DNA of 64,000 nt from contig CAYXAA010000012.1 of NCBI GenBank assembly GCA_964462985.1, positions 42,987 to 106,986 of the forward strand. The letters run 5' to 3'. This document shows positions 44,269-53,192 of the stretch, piece after piece. A program made the position numbers and the translations under genes. The DNA comes from CAYXAA01 sp964462985 (lineage in GTDB: Bacteria > Pseudomonadota > Alphaproteobacteria > Rhizobiales > Stappiaceae). Position 1 is the first letter of the stretch. Each line of letters begins with the position of its first letter. The notes below the pieces were generated by a model. The model did not search any database, was not told where the DNA came from, and saw only the letters and a program-made list of their open reading frames with translations.

Positions 44269-45468
44269 TCACTTCGTAGCTTGGCCTCTCAGATCGCAAG
44301 CCCGGGCAAAAGCGTCAAGCTCCGCGATCGCGCAAACGATGTGGTAGAACGAGCTCGCCGGCGCCGGCTCGTCGACGAAACGGCCGTCGGACTCCATCTT
44401 GTCGTGCCACAAGCCGGCGATCGGGACGGCCAGGAACTTTTCCAGTGCCTCGACCGCGGCCACTGTGGAGGCGAGGTAGTGCTCGCGCTCTACCGCGACC
44501 GACACATTTGCGAGTGCGATGGCCGCCTTGATCCACTCTGTCTGGCCCCACAGCCGCGCCAGCGGATCGCGCAGCGCGAAGTCGTCATTGAGCGCCATCA
44601 CCGCAACCTTGCGGTCCGGGCAGACACCATGGGTCTCGCCGATGAAGAACAGCCGCCGTGCGGCGACGACCGCGTCGGCACGGCCGCGGCGGACGCCCCA
44701 GCGGGCAAGCAGCCAGGCCCATTCGAACTGATGCCCCGGCTCCATCACCCGGCCACGGTCGCCAGGCATCGGCCGCCAGTTGCCGTCGAAGAATTCGCGT
44801 AGCCCGCCGCTCACAGGATCGATGAAGCGGCGAAGTGCGAGCCCGGCAATCTCGTCCGCAAGTGCGCTCCAGGTGCCCACGTCCGCGATGTCCTCCCAGG
44901 CGAGTGCTGCCTCGAACAGGTGCATGTGCGGATTCGAGCAGAGCGGCAGCCTGCGCGGGCTTGCTTCCTCGAACCCTGCTTCCGGATGGGAAAGCGTCGC
45001 GCGCAGTTGCTGCAGCAGCGCATTGGCCCGCTGCTCCAGCGATGGACGCCGCTGCGGCAAGGCGTCCGCAGCCGCCGCGAGGGCGAACAGGGCGAAGGCC
45101 TGGTTGTAGAGATCGAAGCCCGGGTCGAGCATTGTCCCGTCGGCGGCCACCAGCGAGCCGGCCGTGCCATCGCCGAGGAAATAGTGCTGGAGATACCAGT
45201 CGAGCCCGCGGCCCGCCAGCCCACGCCAGTCGCCATCCCAGCCGAGCCGGCCCGCCGCAATGAAGGCGTAGATCTGCCGCGGCTGGACGCGGGTGCGCCG
45301 CGGCTCTTCTGTCCCCTTGCCGCTGGCAAGATCGATGCGCTCGCGAAAGCCGCCTGCAGGATCTGCTCCGGCCGCGGCCCAGAGCGGCGCGGCCGCGTCC
45401 AGCAGCCACGCCTTCAAACGCTCCGTGGCGGCCATTACGGCCACTTCCGCGCCTGTCCCACCCCCCAT
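44269..45468 (-). CDS. AGE-family epimerase/isomerase
   Basis: A 399-residue (alpha/alpha)6-barrel protein of the N-acylglucosamine 2-epimerase/mannose isomerase family. Typical segments are RVQPRQIYAFIAAG, the arginine and histidines in SNPHMHLFEAALAW, MEPGHQFEWAWLLARW and FYHIVCAIAELDAF. Members interconvert GlcNAc/ManNAc, mannose/fructose or mannose 6-phosphate/fructose 6-phosphate. TGAGG lies seven bases before the ATG. It starts ten bases after the phosphomannomutase stop, so a mannose-related reaction is likely. Confidence 0.86.
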   Translation of the reverse strand: MGGGTGAEVAVMAATERLKAWLLDAAAPLWAAAGADPAGGFRERIDLASGKGTEEPRRTRVQPRQIYAFIAAGRLGWDGDWRGLAGRGLDWYLQHYFLGDGTAGSLVAADGTMLDPGFDLYNQAFALFALAAAADALPQRRPSLEQRANALLQQLRATLSHPEAGFEEASPRRLPLCSNPHMHLFEAALAWEDIADVGTWSALADEIAGLALRRFIDPVSGGLREFFDGNWRPMPGDRGRVMEPGHQFEWAWLLARWGVRRGRADAVVAARRLFFIGETHGVCPDRKVAVMALNDDFALRDPLARLWGQTEWIKAAIALANVSVAVEREHYLASTVAAVEALEKFLAVPIAGLWHDKMESDGRFVDEPAPASSFYHIVCAIAELDAFARACDLRGQATK

Positions 45469-45477
45469 CGCAAGGCC

Positions 45478-46977
45478 TCAGAGCGTCTGGTTGTAGGCAC
45501 CGACTTCCGGGTTCTCGCGCAGCACGGCGTCGACGGCGTGGAACATCTCCTTGAGCCGCGCCTCCGACACCGGACTTTCGACGACGACGACGAGTTCCGG
45601 CTTGTTCGACGAAGCCCGGACCAGACCCCAGGTGCCGTCGTCGGAAACAACGCGCACGCCGTTTACGGTGACAAGATCGACGATGGCGTGGCCGGCGACC
45701 TTCTCGCCCTTGTCCTTCATCTCCTGGAACCGGGCGACGACCTTGTCGATTACGCCGTACTTCACCTCGTCGTCGCAATGCGGCGACATGGTCGGCGACC
45801 CCCAGGTTTTGGGCAGCGCCCGCCGCAGATCGGCCATGGTCTTGTCCGGGTTGCGGTCGAGCATGTCGAGGATGGCGATCGCCGAGACCAGCCCGTCGTC
45901 GTAGCCGCGGCCGATCGGCCGATTGAAGAAATAGTGGCCCGACTTCTCGAAGCCGACAATGGCGTCAAGCTCGTTGACCCTGCGCTTGATGTAGGAGTGT
46001 CCGGTCTTCCAGTAATCGGTGGTCGCGCGGTTCTCGATGAGGACAGGATCGGTGGCAAACAGACCGGTCGACTTGACGTCGACGACGAAGCGGCAGCCGG
46101 GATGCAGCGCCGAGAGGTCGCGTGCCAGCATGACGCCGACCTTGTCGGCGAAGATCTCCTCGCCCTCGTTGTCGACCACACCGCAACGGTCGCCGTCGCC
46201 GTCGAAGCCGAGGCCGACCTCCGCACCGCTCTCCAGCACCGCATCGCGCAGCGCATGGAGCATCTTCATGTCCTCGGGATTGGGATTGTAGCGTGGGAAG
46301 GTGTGGTCGAGCTCGCAGTCGAGCGGCACCACCTCGGCGCCGAGCGCCGACAGGATCCTCGGCGCAAACGCTCCCGCCGTGCCGTTGCCGCAGGCGGCGA
46401 CCACCTTGATCGGACGCTTCAGCTTTGGCCGGTCGGTCAGATCCTTGATATAGGTCTCGGGGAAGTTCTCGACGAAGCGGTAGCCGCCGCCGTCCTTCAG
46501 CTTGAAGGCTGCCGACAGCACGATGTCTTTCAAGCGCCCCATCTCGTCCGGCCCGAAGGTGAGCGGCCGCTCGATGCCCATCTTGACGCCTGTCCAGCCG
46601 TTGTCGTTGTGCGAGGCGGTGACCATGGCAACGGCGGGCACGTCAAGCGCGAACTGGGCGAAATAGGCCATCGGCGACAGCGCAAGCCCGATATCGTGGA
46701 CCCGCACTCCGGCCGCCATGAGCCCGGTAACGAGCGCCATCTTGATCGAGGCCGAATAGCCGCGGAAATCATGGCCGACGACGATATCGGGCCTGACGCC
46801 GCGTTCGTGGATCAGTGTGCCGATCCCCATCCCGAGGGCCTGCATGCCCATCAGGTTGATTTCCTTCTCGAACAGCCAGCGCGCATCATATTCGCGAAAG
46901 CCCGTGGCCTTGACCATCGGCTTCGATTCGTAGGCATAGGTGTTGGGAGAGAGCGAAGCTTCGGGCGTGGGAAACAT
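45478..46977 (-). CDS. Phosphomannomutase/phosphoglucomutase
   Basis: A 499-residue alpha-D-phosphohexomutase moving phosphate between C6 and C1 of mannose or glucose. The phosphoserine loop is VTASHNDNGWTG, the magnesium loop GFDGDGDRCG, the sugar-specificity loop GFEKSGHYFFN and the phosphate-binding loop near RASSNKPELVV. E-K-S-G-H fits dual mannose/glucose use (AlgC/ManB-like). I use the ATG at 46977, after CAGGA. It lies between manC and the AGE-family gene and supplies mannose 1-phosphate for GDP-mannose. Confidence 0.93.
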   Translation of the reverse strand: MFPTPEASLSPNTYAYESKPMVKATGFREYDARWLFEKEINLMGMQALGMGIGTLIHERGVRPDIVVGHDFRGYSASIKMALVTGLMAAGVRVHDIGLALSPMAYFAQFALDVPAVAMVTASHNDNGWTGVKMGIERPLTFGPDEMGRLKDIVLSAAFKLKDGGGYRFVENFPETYIKDLTDRPKLKRPIKVVAACGNGTAGAFAPRILSALGAEVVPLDCELDHTFPRYNPNPEDMKMLHALRDAVLESGAEVGLGFDGDGDRCGVVDNEGEEIFADKVGVMLARDLSALHPGCRFVVDVKSTGLFATDPVLIENRATTDYWKTGHSYIKRRVNELDAIVGFEKSGHYFFNRPIGRGYDDGLVSAIAILDMLDRNPDKTMADLRRALPKTWGSPTMSPHCDDEVKYGVIDKVVARFQEMKDKGEKVAGHAIVDLVTVNGVRVVSDDGTWGLVRASSNKPELVVVVESPVSEARLKEMFHAVDAVLRENPEVGAYNQTL

Positions 46978-47039
46978 GCGCAAATCCTGAAAGAGAACAG
47001 CGTGAAAGAGTTCGTGACACGACGCCACCGCGTCTGCCT

Positions 47040-48443
47040 CTACGTCGGCTTCGTGTCAGTGTCGTGGCGGACGATGTCATCCTCGCCGATATAGGCACCG
47101 GACTGGACTTCGATCAGCCGGGTCGGAATGCGGCCCGGATTGGCGAGGCGGTGGCGTGCGCCAATGGGAACATAGGCCGACTGGTTCTCGGTGAGAAGCC
47201 GCGTGGTCCCGTCGATCTGGACCTCAACGGTCCCGGATACCACCACCCAATGCTCCGCGCGATGGACGTGGCTCTGCAGCGACATGCTGGCGCCGGGCTT
47301 GATCTCGATCTCCTGCACCTGGTAGCGCCCGCCCACGGCGATCTCCTCGTGCCAGCCCCAGGGACGGTAGATGCGCCGGTGCCGGCGAACCTCCCGACGT
47401 CCTTCCCGTTCCAGCGCCTCGACCACCTTCTTGACGTCCTGGGCCTTGTCCTTGGCCGTCACCAGCACCGCGTCCTTGGTTGAGACCACCATGATGTCAT
47501 CGAGCCCGACGACCGAGACCAGGGCGTCGTCGGTCACGACCAGATTGTCGCGGGCGCCGACGAACAGCGCCTCGCCGAGAGCGCTGTTGCCGTCTTCGGT
47601 CTTCTCGAAGCTCTCCCAGACCGCCGGCCAGGCACCAAGGTCGTTCCAGCCCGGATCCATGGGGACACACGCCACGGCCTCTGCCCGTTCCATGATGGCG
47701 TAATCGACCGAAATGCTCTCGACCGCCGCGAACGCTTCGGCGTCGAGGCGCAGGAAGTCGAGGTCGGCCCGGGCCCGGTCGAGCGCCGCGGCGGCATGAG
47801 CCAGCACCTCAGGCGAATGTCGCCGGAACGCCTCGCGCATGGTGGCGGCGGAAAACAAGAAAAGGCCGGCATTCCAGACGTGATCCCCCGACGCCAGAAA
47901 GGCCCGCGCGCGCTCAAGATCCGGCTTTTCGACGAAGGCCGCCACGTCACGCACCGGTCCCTCCCCGGCCGCAAGGCGGATGTAGCCGTAGCCGGTATTC
48001 GGTTCGCTCGGCGTAATGCCGAAGGTGACGATCCTGCCCGCCTCGGCCGCAGGCACCGCCGCCTCGACGGCGGCGAGAAAGGCCGCCTTATCGGTAATCA
48101 GGTGATCCGAGGGCGTCAGTAGGACCAGCGCCTGGGGCGACTCTCGCTCCGCCAGCAGCGCTGCAATCGCCGCCGGGGCGGCGGTGTTGCGCCCGAACGG
48201 CTCCAGCACGATGGCTCGCGGGACGACGCCCTCCTCGACGGCCTGCTCGCCAACCAGAAAGCGATGCTCCTCGTTGGCGATGATCACCGGCGGCGAGAAT
48301 TTGGGACTGTCGAAGCGCTGCAGCGTGCGCTGGAACAAGCTGTCGCCGTCGAAGAGCTTCAGGAACTGCTTGGGATAGAGCTGGCGTGACAACGGCCACA
48401 GCCTGGAGCCCGAGCCACCCGACAGTATTGCTGGGATAATCAT
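47040..48443 (-). CDS. manC: Mannose-1-phosphate guanylyltransferase / mannose-6-phosphate isomerase
   Basis: A bifunctional 467-residue enzyme. The N-terminal nucleotidyltransferase has GGSGSRLWPLSR (9-20), which binds GTP, and the FVEKP motif. The C-terminal ~120 residues are a type II PMI cupin (GASMSLQSHVHRAEHWVVVSG, with zinc histidines and glutamate). It makes GDP-mannose and its precursor for polysaccharide. GGGGGAG precedes the ATG. It is the first gene of the leftward sugar-nucleotide operon, divergent from kpsM. Confidence 0.95.
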   Translation of the reverse strand: MIIPAILSGGSGSRLWPLSRQLYPKQFLKLFDGDSLFQRTLQRFDSPKFSPPVIIANEEHRFLVGEQAVEEGVVPRAIVLEPFGRNTAAPAAIAALLAERESPQALVLLTPSDHLITDKAAFLAAVEAAVPAAEAGRIVTFGITPSEPNTGYGYIRLAAGEGPVRDVAAFVEKPDLERARAFLASGDHVWNAGLFLFSAATMREAFRRHSPEVLAHAAAALDRARADLDFLRLDAEAFAAVESISVDYAIMERAEAVACVPMDPGWNDLGAWPAVWESFEKTEDGNSALGEALFVGARDNLVVTDDALVSVVGLDDIMVVSTKDAVLVTAKDKAQDVKKVVEALEREGRREVRRHRRIYRPWGWHEEIAVGGRYQVQEIEIKPGASMSLQSHVHRAEHWVVVSGTVEVQIDGTTRLLTENQSAYVPIGARHRLANPGRIPTRLIEVQSGAYIGEDDIVRHDTDTKPT

Positions 48444-48904
48444 GCTGGCGGGCTCCCCCTGTCGTCTCGTCTTGTGCGCATCCGGCCGTCCGAAACACCG
48501 CGCTCACCGTTCTTAGCGCGGTTTGCGATCGGGTGGAATCACGCTTGCCGAGACGCTGTCTCAGACGCTGTCGCTTGAACGGCCTAAACGACCCCGAATG
48601 TCCGCACAGTCATCGACGAGCCCTGTCGGGCCAAGCCGTCAACGCAGTCCACACCATCAACCGCGGGAGGCAGCGCCGGTCACAGCAAACTCCGCTCCGA
48701 GCACCCGCAAAGTCTTCGAAGCCGCAGACAGGCACCTGTCGATTCTTCGGGCGGCGAAATATGCTCTGGTTCGCGCAGGATAGGATATCGCCCCAATCAC
48801 GGCGCATTTGACCGTCACCCCTTGAAGCAGATGGTGCATCGTCGGTAAAAGGCCGGGACACTCGGGCAGCCGCCCGTGACAAAACGGACGTTTCGCTCTT
48901 CGTC
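48444..48904. promoter_or_regulatory. Divergent region between manC and kpsM
   Basis: A 461-base region separating the sugar-nucleotide operon from the export operon. It must hold both promoters. I see no gene, and no JUMPstart-like element or obvious operator. The bases next to kpsM lack a clear Shine-Dalgarno. Confidence 0.35.
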
Positions 48905-49681
48905 ATGCTTGCCGCCGTCAGAACGCACGTCCGCGTCACCAGCGCCCTTGTCATCCGTGAGATGACGACACGTTATGGGTCGAAGGTCGGCGGATACCTC
49001 TGGGCGATCATCGATCCGGTGGCGTTCATCACCCTGATGTCGATGGTGTTCTCGGCGATTGCACGCACGCCGCCGCTGGGGCGAAGTTTCCCCCTCTTCT
49101 ACGCTACCGGCTATGTCGCCTTCTGGTTCTACCGGTCGCTCACCGATCAGGTCAGCCTGTCCGTGCGCGTCAACCGCGCGCTCCTCAACTACCCCAGCGT
49201 TTCGCCCTATGACACCATTCTTGCCCGTGCCACCCTGCAGATCGTCACCCAGTTTGTCGTGGCCATCGTCATCTTCTCCGTCCTGGCGCTGATGGTTTCA
49301 CCGTTCCCGACCGTCAACTTTGCCCCGTTGCTGGCAGCAAGCGCGGTTGCAATCGCCCTCGGCATTGGCGTTGGCATGATCAACGTTGTCCTGTTTCACT
49401 TCAGCAATACTTACGAACAGATATTCCAGATTGTGAATCGCCCTTTGTTCATAGTCTCCGGAATCTTTTTCTTGCCTGAATCCATACCACATCCCTACCA
49501 GGACTTCCTGCTGTGGAATCCACTGGTTCACGTGGTCGGCTGGTTCCGCCAGGGATTCTATACAACCTACCGCGGTGAATACATCGACCGGCCCTGGCTT
49601 ATCATCCTGGCATTCAGTTCCGTCGTGATCGGACTGTTTCTGATCCGGATCTACAGTGCGCAACTTCGGGAGAACGAATGA
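48905..49681 (+). CDS. kpsM: Capsule polysaccharide ABC exporter, permease
   Basis: A 258-residue ABC-2-type permease with six hydrophobic helices, of the KpsM/BexB/CtrC group that exports group 2-type capsules across the inner membrane. The N-terminal REMTTRYGSKVGGYLWAIIDP block is characteristic, as is the C-terminal FLLWNPLVHVVGWFRQGFY. It overlaps the ATPase gene by four bases. No good ribosome site is visible before the ATG. Confidence 0.92.
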   Translation: MLAAVRTHVRVTSALVIREMTTRYGSKVGGYLWAIIDPVAFITLMSMVFSAIARTPPLGRSFPLFYATGYVAFWFYRSLTDQVSLSVRVNRALLNYPSVSPYDTILARATLQIVTQFVVAIVIFSVLALMVSPFPTVNFAPLLAASAVAIALGIGVGMINVVLFHFSNTYEQIFQIVNRPLFIVSGIFFLPESIPHPYQDFLLWNPLVHVVGWFRQGFYTTYRGEYIDRPWLIILAFSSVVIGLFLIRIYSAQLRENE

Positions 49682-50334
49682 TTTTTCTCGAAAACGTCAC
49701 AAAAAGCTTCACCCACAAAGGGCGCACGAATTATGTCGTGAAGGACGTTTCCTTCACAATTCCTCGCGGGCGGAGCATTGGGCTGCTTGGCCGGAACGGC
49801 GCCGGCAAATCGACGCTTCTCAGAATCATTGCCGGCATCATGCGTCCTGACCGGGGCAGGATCATCCGCGACGCCTACGTGTCGTGGCCCCTCGGCTTTC
49901 AAGGCAGCTTTCACGGCGCGCTCACCGGTGAGCAGAACGTTCGTTTTGTGGCCCGAATCTATGGCCATGACACCGAAGCGCTGGTCGAGTACGTTGAGGA
50001 CTTTGCCGAACTCGGCCCAGCATTCCGCATGCCCGTCAAGACCTACTCCTCGGGCATGAGAGCTCGGCTCGCCTTCGGCGTCAGCATGGGGATCCACTTC
50101 GACTATTATCTGATCGACGAGATCACGGCCGTTGGCGATGCGAATTTCAAGCGCAAATGCCAGCAGGTTTTTCATGAGAAGCTGCACGATTCCGACATCA
50201 TCATGGTGTCGCATTCCAATGCAACCTTGCGCAAGTTTTGCCAGGCTGGCATCGTTCTTGAGAATGGCACCTTGCGATATTTCGATGACATTTCCGAAGC
50301 AATTGAACTACATGACTTCAACATGAAGGCTTGA
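49678..50334 (+). CDS. kpsT: Capsule polysaccharide ABC exporter, ATPase
   Basis: A 218-residue ABC ATPase. Walker A is GRNGAGKST (38-46), the signature YSSGMRARLAFG, Walker B YYLIDEITAVGD and the switch histidine in MVSHS. The short length and YSSGM signature are those of KpsT/BexA/CtrD. Start overlaps the kpsM stop (ATGA). It powers the KpsM permease. Confidence 0.94.
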   Translation: MIFLENVTKSFTHKGRTNYVVKDVSFTIPRGRSIGLLGRNGAGKSTLLRIIAGIMRPDRGRIIRDAYVSWPLGFQGSFHGALTGEQNVRFVARIYGHDTEALVEYVEDFAELGPAFRMPVKTYSSGMRARLAFGVSMGIHFDYYLIDEITAVGDANFKRKCQQVFHEKLHDSDIIMVSHSNATLRKFCQAGIVLENGTLRYFDDISEAIELHDFNMKA

Positions 50335-50351
50335 CTGCGGAAGACGAGGCG

Positions 50352-51695
50352 ATGACAGCGCAGGACAAACAGACGCCGAAAGTGAACAGTCTTCCGGCCG
50401 CGCAGGAGGGCGAACAGCCGAAGGCGCCCGCCCGCCCGAAGCGAGCAGCAGGCAAGGGGCCGAAGAAGCTTGCCGTCGTGGCCGGCAACGCCATTTCCAC
50501 GCGGCTGCGCGACGCCGGTCTCGATCCGACGCAACTGACGCGCAGCCCGGCCCTTGTCGATGCCGCCGGCCGCAAGGCCCGCAAGCGCCACCGGCTGATG
50601 GGGATCACCTTCGTCCTCGGTGTCCTGCTGCCATCGCTTCTTGCGACGGTCTACATGGTGTTCATCGCGGCCGACCAGTTTCACAGCCGCACCGCCTTTG
50701 CCGTGCGCAGCGTGGAGAGCACCGGCGCCACCGAACTGCTCGGAATGGTGATCCAGGGCGGCGGCGCCACCAACGCCTCCGACAGCTACATCATCAACGA
50801 CTATCTGCAGAGCCAAGCGATCATCGAGGATGTCTCGAAAACCGTGGACCTCGAGCGGATCTTCAACGTCTCCCACGCCGACTGGTTGTTCCGGATGGGC
50901 GAGGATCTGCCGATCGAGGACCGGCTCGACTACTGGAACAGCATGGTCGACGTCACGTACGACTCGACCTCCGGCAACCTGTTCGTCCAGGTCAAGGCCT
51001 TCACGCCGGAAGATGCCAAGGCGATCGCCGAGGCCATCGTCGAGAACAGCGACAGGCTGGTCAATCGCCTGTCGGAGACGGCGCAGCGTGAAACCATCCG
51101 ATTCGCCAAGGAGGAGGTTGCTCGGGCCGAGGCCCGGCTCAAGATGTTCCGCAAGCAGCTGCTCGAGTACCGGGAGACCACCCAGGAGATCAATCCGGTC
51201 GAGAACGCAAAGATCACGCTGGAGCTGATTGCCACGCTTGAACAGCAGCTGACCAAAAACGAGGCCGAGCTGAAGACCGTCAGCGAGTACCTCGACGCGC
51301 AGTCGCCAAAGGTTGTCATCCTCAAGCGGCAGATCGCCAGCCTTCGTGAACAGATCGCTGCCGAACGGCGGCGCCTCGGCGAAGGACAGAACAACGCAAC
51401 CGCGTCCTCGCTCACCGATCGCACCATCTCCAACCGCATCGCGAGCTACGAAGGACTGGAGCTGGAGCGTGAATTCGCAGAGCGACTTTACACCGCTGCG
51501 CTTGCGAGCCTCGAAAAGGCGCGTGCCGAAGCGGAGGAAAAGAAAACCTATCTCGCCGTTTTCCTGGCCCCCACCCTCTCCGAGGAGGCGCAGTATCCGC
51601 ACCGGTACCTGTCGTCGCTCGCGGTCTTCCTCGGCCTGCTCGGCCTGTGGCTGGTCGGCGTCATGACCTATTACAACATCCGCGACCGATCGTGA
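50352..51695 (+). CDS. kpsE: Capsule export inner-membrane/periplasmic protein (KpsE/BexC type)
   Basis: A 447-residue polysaccharide co-polymerase-type protein linking the ABC exporter to the outer membrane. A charged, Ala/Lys-rich cytoplasmic N-terminus is followed by a helix at ~83-106, a long periplasmic part rich in heptads (~230-390: EEVARAEARLKMFRKQLLEY...) and a second helix near the end (YPHRYLSSLAVFLGLLGLWL). The ATG at 50352 is preferred; a TTG at 50331 overlapping the kpsT stop is possible. The outer-membrane partner KpsD is not in the window. Confidence 0.88.
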   Translation: MTAQDKQTPKVNSLPAAQEGEQPKAPARPKRAAGKGPKKLAVVAGNAISTRLRDAGLDPTQLTRSPALVDAAGRKARKRHRLMGITFVLGVLLPSLLATVYMVFIAADQFHSRTAFAVRSVESTGATELLGMVIQGGGATNASDSYIINDYLQSQAIIEDVSKTVDLERIFNVSHADWLFRMGEDLPIEDRLDYWNSMVDVTYDSTSGNLFVQVKAFTPEDAKAIAEAIVENSDRLVNRLSETAQRETIRFAKEEVARAEARLKMFRKQLLEYRETTQEINPVENAKITLELIATLEQQLTKNEAELKTVSEYLDAQSPKVVILKRQIASLREQIAAERRRLGEGQNNATASSLTDRTISNRIASYEGLELEREFAERLYTAALASLEKARAEAEEKKTYLAVFLAPTLSEEAQYPHRYLSSLAVFLGLLGLWLVGVMTYYNIRDRS

Positions 51696-51881
51696 GGGGC
51701 GCGCGCGCAAGCTGGCTGCCACGCTCGCGCGGCCAGGACGAGTTCGTATCGACAGGCGCCCGATCGGTCTTGCTTCAAGGGTCAGGATCGAACGACCTCG
51801 AGCGGATGGATCGCTTTGCCTTCGCCCGGAACGACAAGAGAACCACCGGGGCCTTGTCCGCGCCGATTTCCTGAGGGGGCG

Positions 51882-52946
51882 ATGGGTCTGCCCGATCATG
51901 ACGGCCGTTCATTTGCGGTGACCTGGCGGGACGGCGGCCTGTGGCGACAGCGTGCCCTGATCGAGGGCTTTCTCGGTGCCCGGTTGCACCGCGACGTCGC
52001 CGGCCTGCGCCGCCGCGGCGCGATCCGGATCGGCTGGGGGCTGAAGGAGAGCGGCCTGAGGGCCCGGCGCATTGCGGAGGCTACCGGCAGCCCGGTCTGG
52101 CTGCTGGAGGATGGTTTCTTGCGCTCGCGCCGGCTCGGCCACCTCGACCCGCCGCTGTCGATCGTCGTCGACGACATCGGCATCTACTACGACTGCAGCC
52201 GCCCTTCCCGGCTGGAGCGCCTGATCCCCCGCAGCCTGACACCGGCCGAGGAGGCCGAGGCGCATCAGGTCATTACCGCGTGGCGCCAGGCGGGCGTGTC
52301 GAAATACAACTTCCAGCCGGATTACACCGGTGAGTTGCCCGACGACTATGTCCTCGTGGTCGACCAAACCCGCAACGACCATTCGATCCGCCATGGCGGC
52401 GCCAACGAGAGGTCGTTTGAGGTAATGCTGAGCGCCGCGATCAGCGAGAATCCGGGCCGCGAGATCATCGTAAAGACCCATCCGGACGTGCTTGCAGGGC
52501 GTCGACCGGGCCACTTCGGGCCGGAGATCGGAAAGCTGTCGCCGCGCGTCCGCCTGATCGCCGAGCCGGTCCACCCGGTCGGCCTGATCGAACATGCGGC
52601 CGCCGTCTACACGGTCACCTCGCAGATGGGATTCGAGGCCGTGTTATGGGACAGGCCGGTCCGCACGTTCGGGATGCCGTTCTACGCCGGCTGGGGCGTG
52701 ACGATGGACGATCGGACCGCCCCGGAGCGGCGCACGCGCGCCACTCCGGCCCAGCTGGCCCATGCCGCGCTGATTGAGTATGGCTGCTACCACATTTTGT
52801 CGGAGGCCGCCGGCGTTCGCCGATCGGCACTGCAAATCATCGATCTCTTGCGCCGCGACCTTGCGGGATCGGACAAGCGAACAGACCCGAAGCATCCGGC
52901 GCGCGGTTCCCTGCGGGAAACCGAGTCCGGATGCGGATCCTGGTGA
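51882..52946 (+). CDS. Single-module KpsC-like capsule Kdo-transferase family protein
   Basis: A 354-residue protein matching one module of KpsC/LipA: GWGLKESGLRARRIA, WLLEDGFLRSRRLG, PLSIVVDDIGIYYDCSRPSR, then DQTRNDHSI and VKTHPDVLAGRRPGHFG, and AVYTVTSQMGFEAVLWDRPV. KpsC proteins usually carry two such modules (~650-700 residues) which add alternating beta-Kdo residues to the lipid anchor of capsules. Here only one is present. The ATG at 51882 follows GAGGGGG. It lies 186 bases after kpsE. It may transfer one kind of Kdo or a related linkage. Confidence 0.84.
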   Translation: MGLPDHDGRSFAVTWRDGGLWRQRALIEGFLGARLHRDVAGLRRRGAIRIGWGLKESGLRARRIAEATGSPVWLLEDGFLRSRRLGHLDPPLSIVVDDIGIYYDCSRPSRLERLIPRSLTPAEEAEAHQVITAWRQAGVSKYNFQPDYTGELPDDYVLVVDQTRNDHSIRHGGANERSFEVMLSAAISENPGREIIVKTHPDVLAGRRPGHFGPEIGKLSPRVRLIAEPVHPVGLIEHAAAVYTVTSQMGFEAVLWDRPVRTFGMPFYAGWGVTMDDRTAPERRTRATPAQLAHAALIEYGCYHILSEAAGVRRSALQIIDLLRRDLAGSDKRTDPKHPARGSLRETESGCGSW

Positions 52947-53192
52947 TCGGGGCGCATTCTGCGCCAACACCTTGATGAGACGAACGCCAAACCGACCCTG
53001 CCGAGACGGCGCCCCGAGGCGCACCGTGCGCGTCTGTCGCTTGCTGCTGTGCGAAGACGCTGGCGCCGGGGTGCAATTCGTTGTAGGGACCAGATCCAAC
53101 AGAATAAGCATCATCGGGTTCTCAAAATCGGAGAGGCGACGAAGATCACGCCCACGGTCGGAAAGAACACCGGTAACTGGGGGTAAATCGGA

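Noticed and set aside
44920..47094. A 724-codon plus-strand frame across the AGE epimerase and phosphomannomutase genes
   Set aside because: It is the antisense of two genes with strong catalytic motifs and crosses their boundary. It has no recognisable domain.
48444..48904. A small gene or JUMPstart-like element before kpsM
   Set aside because: The open frames there have no start context or similarity, and I could not find a convincing JUMPstart/ops match.
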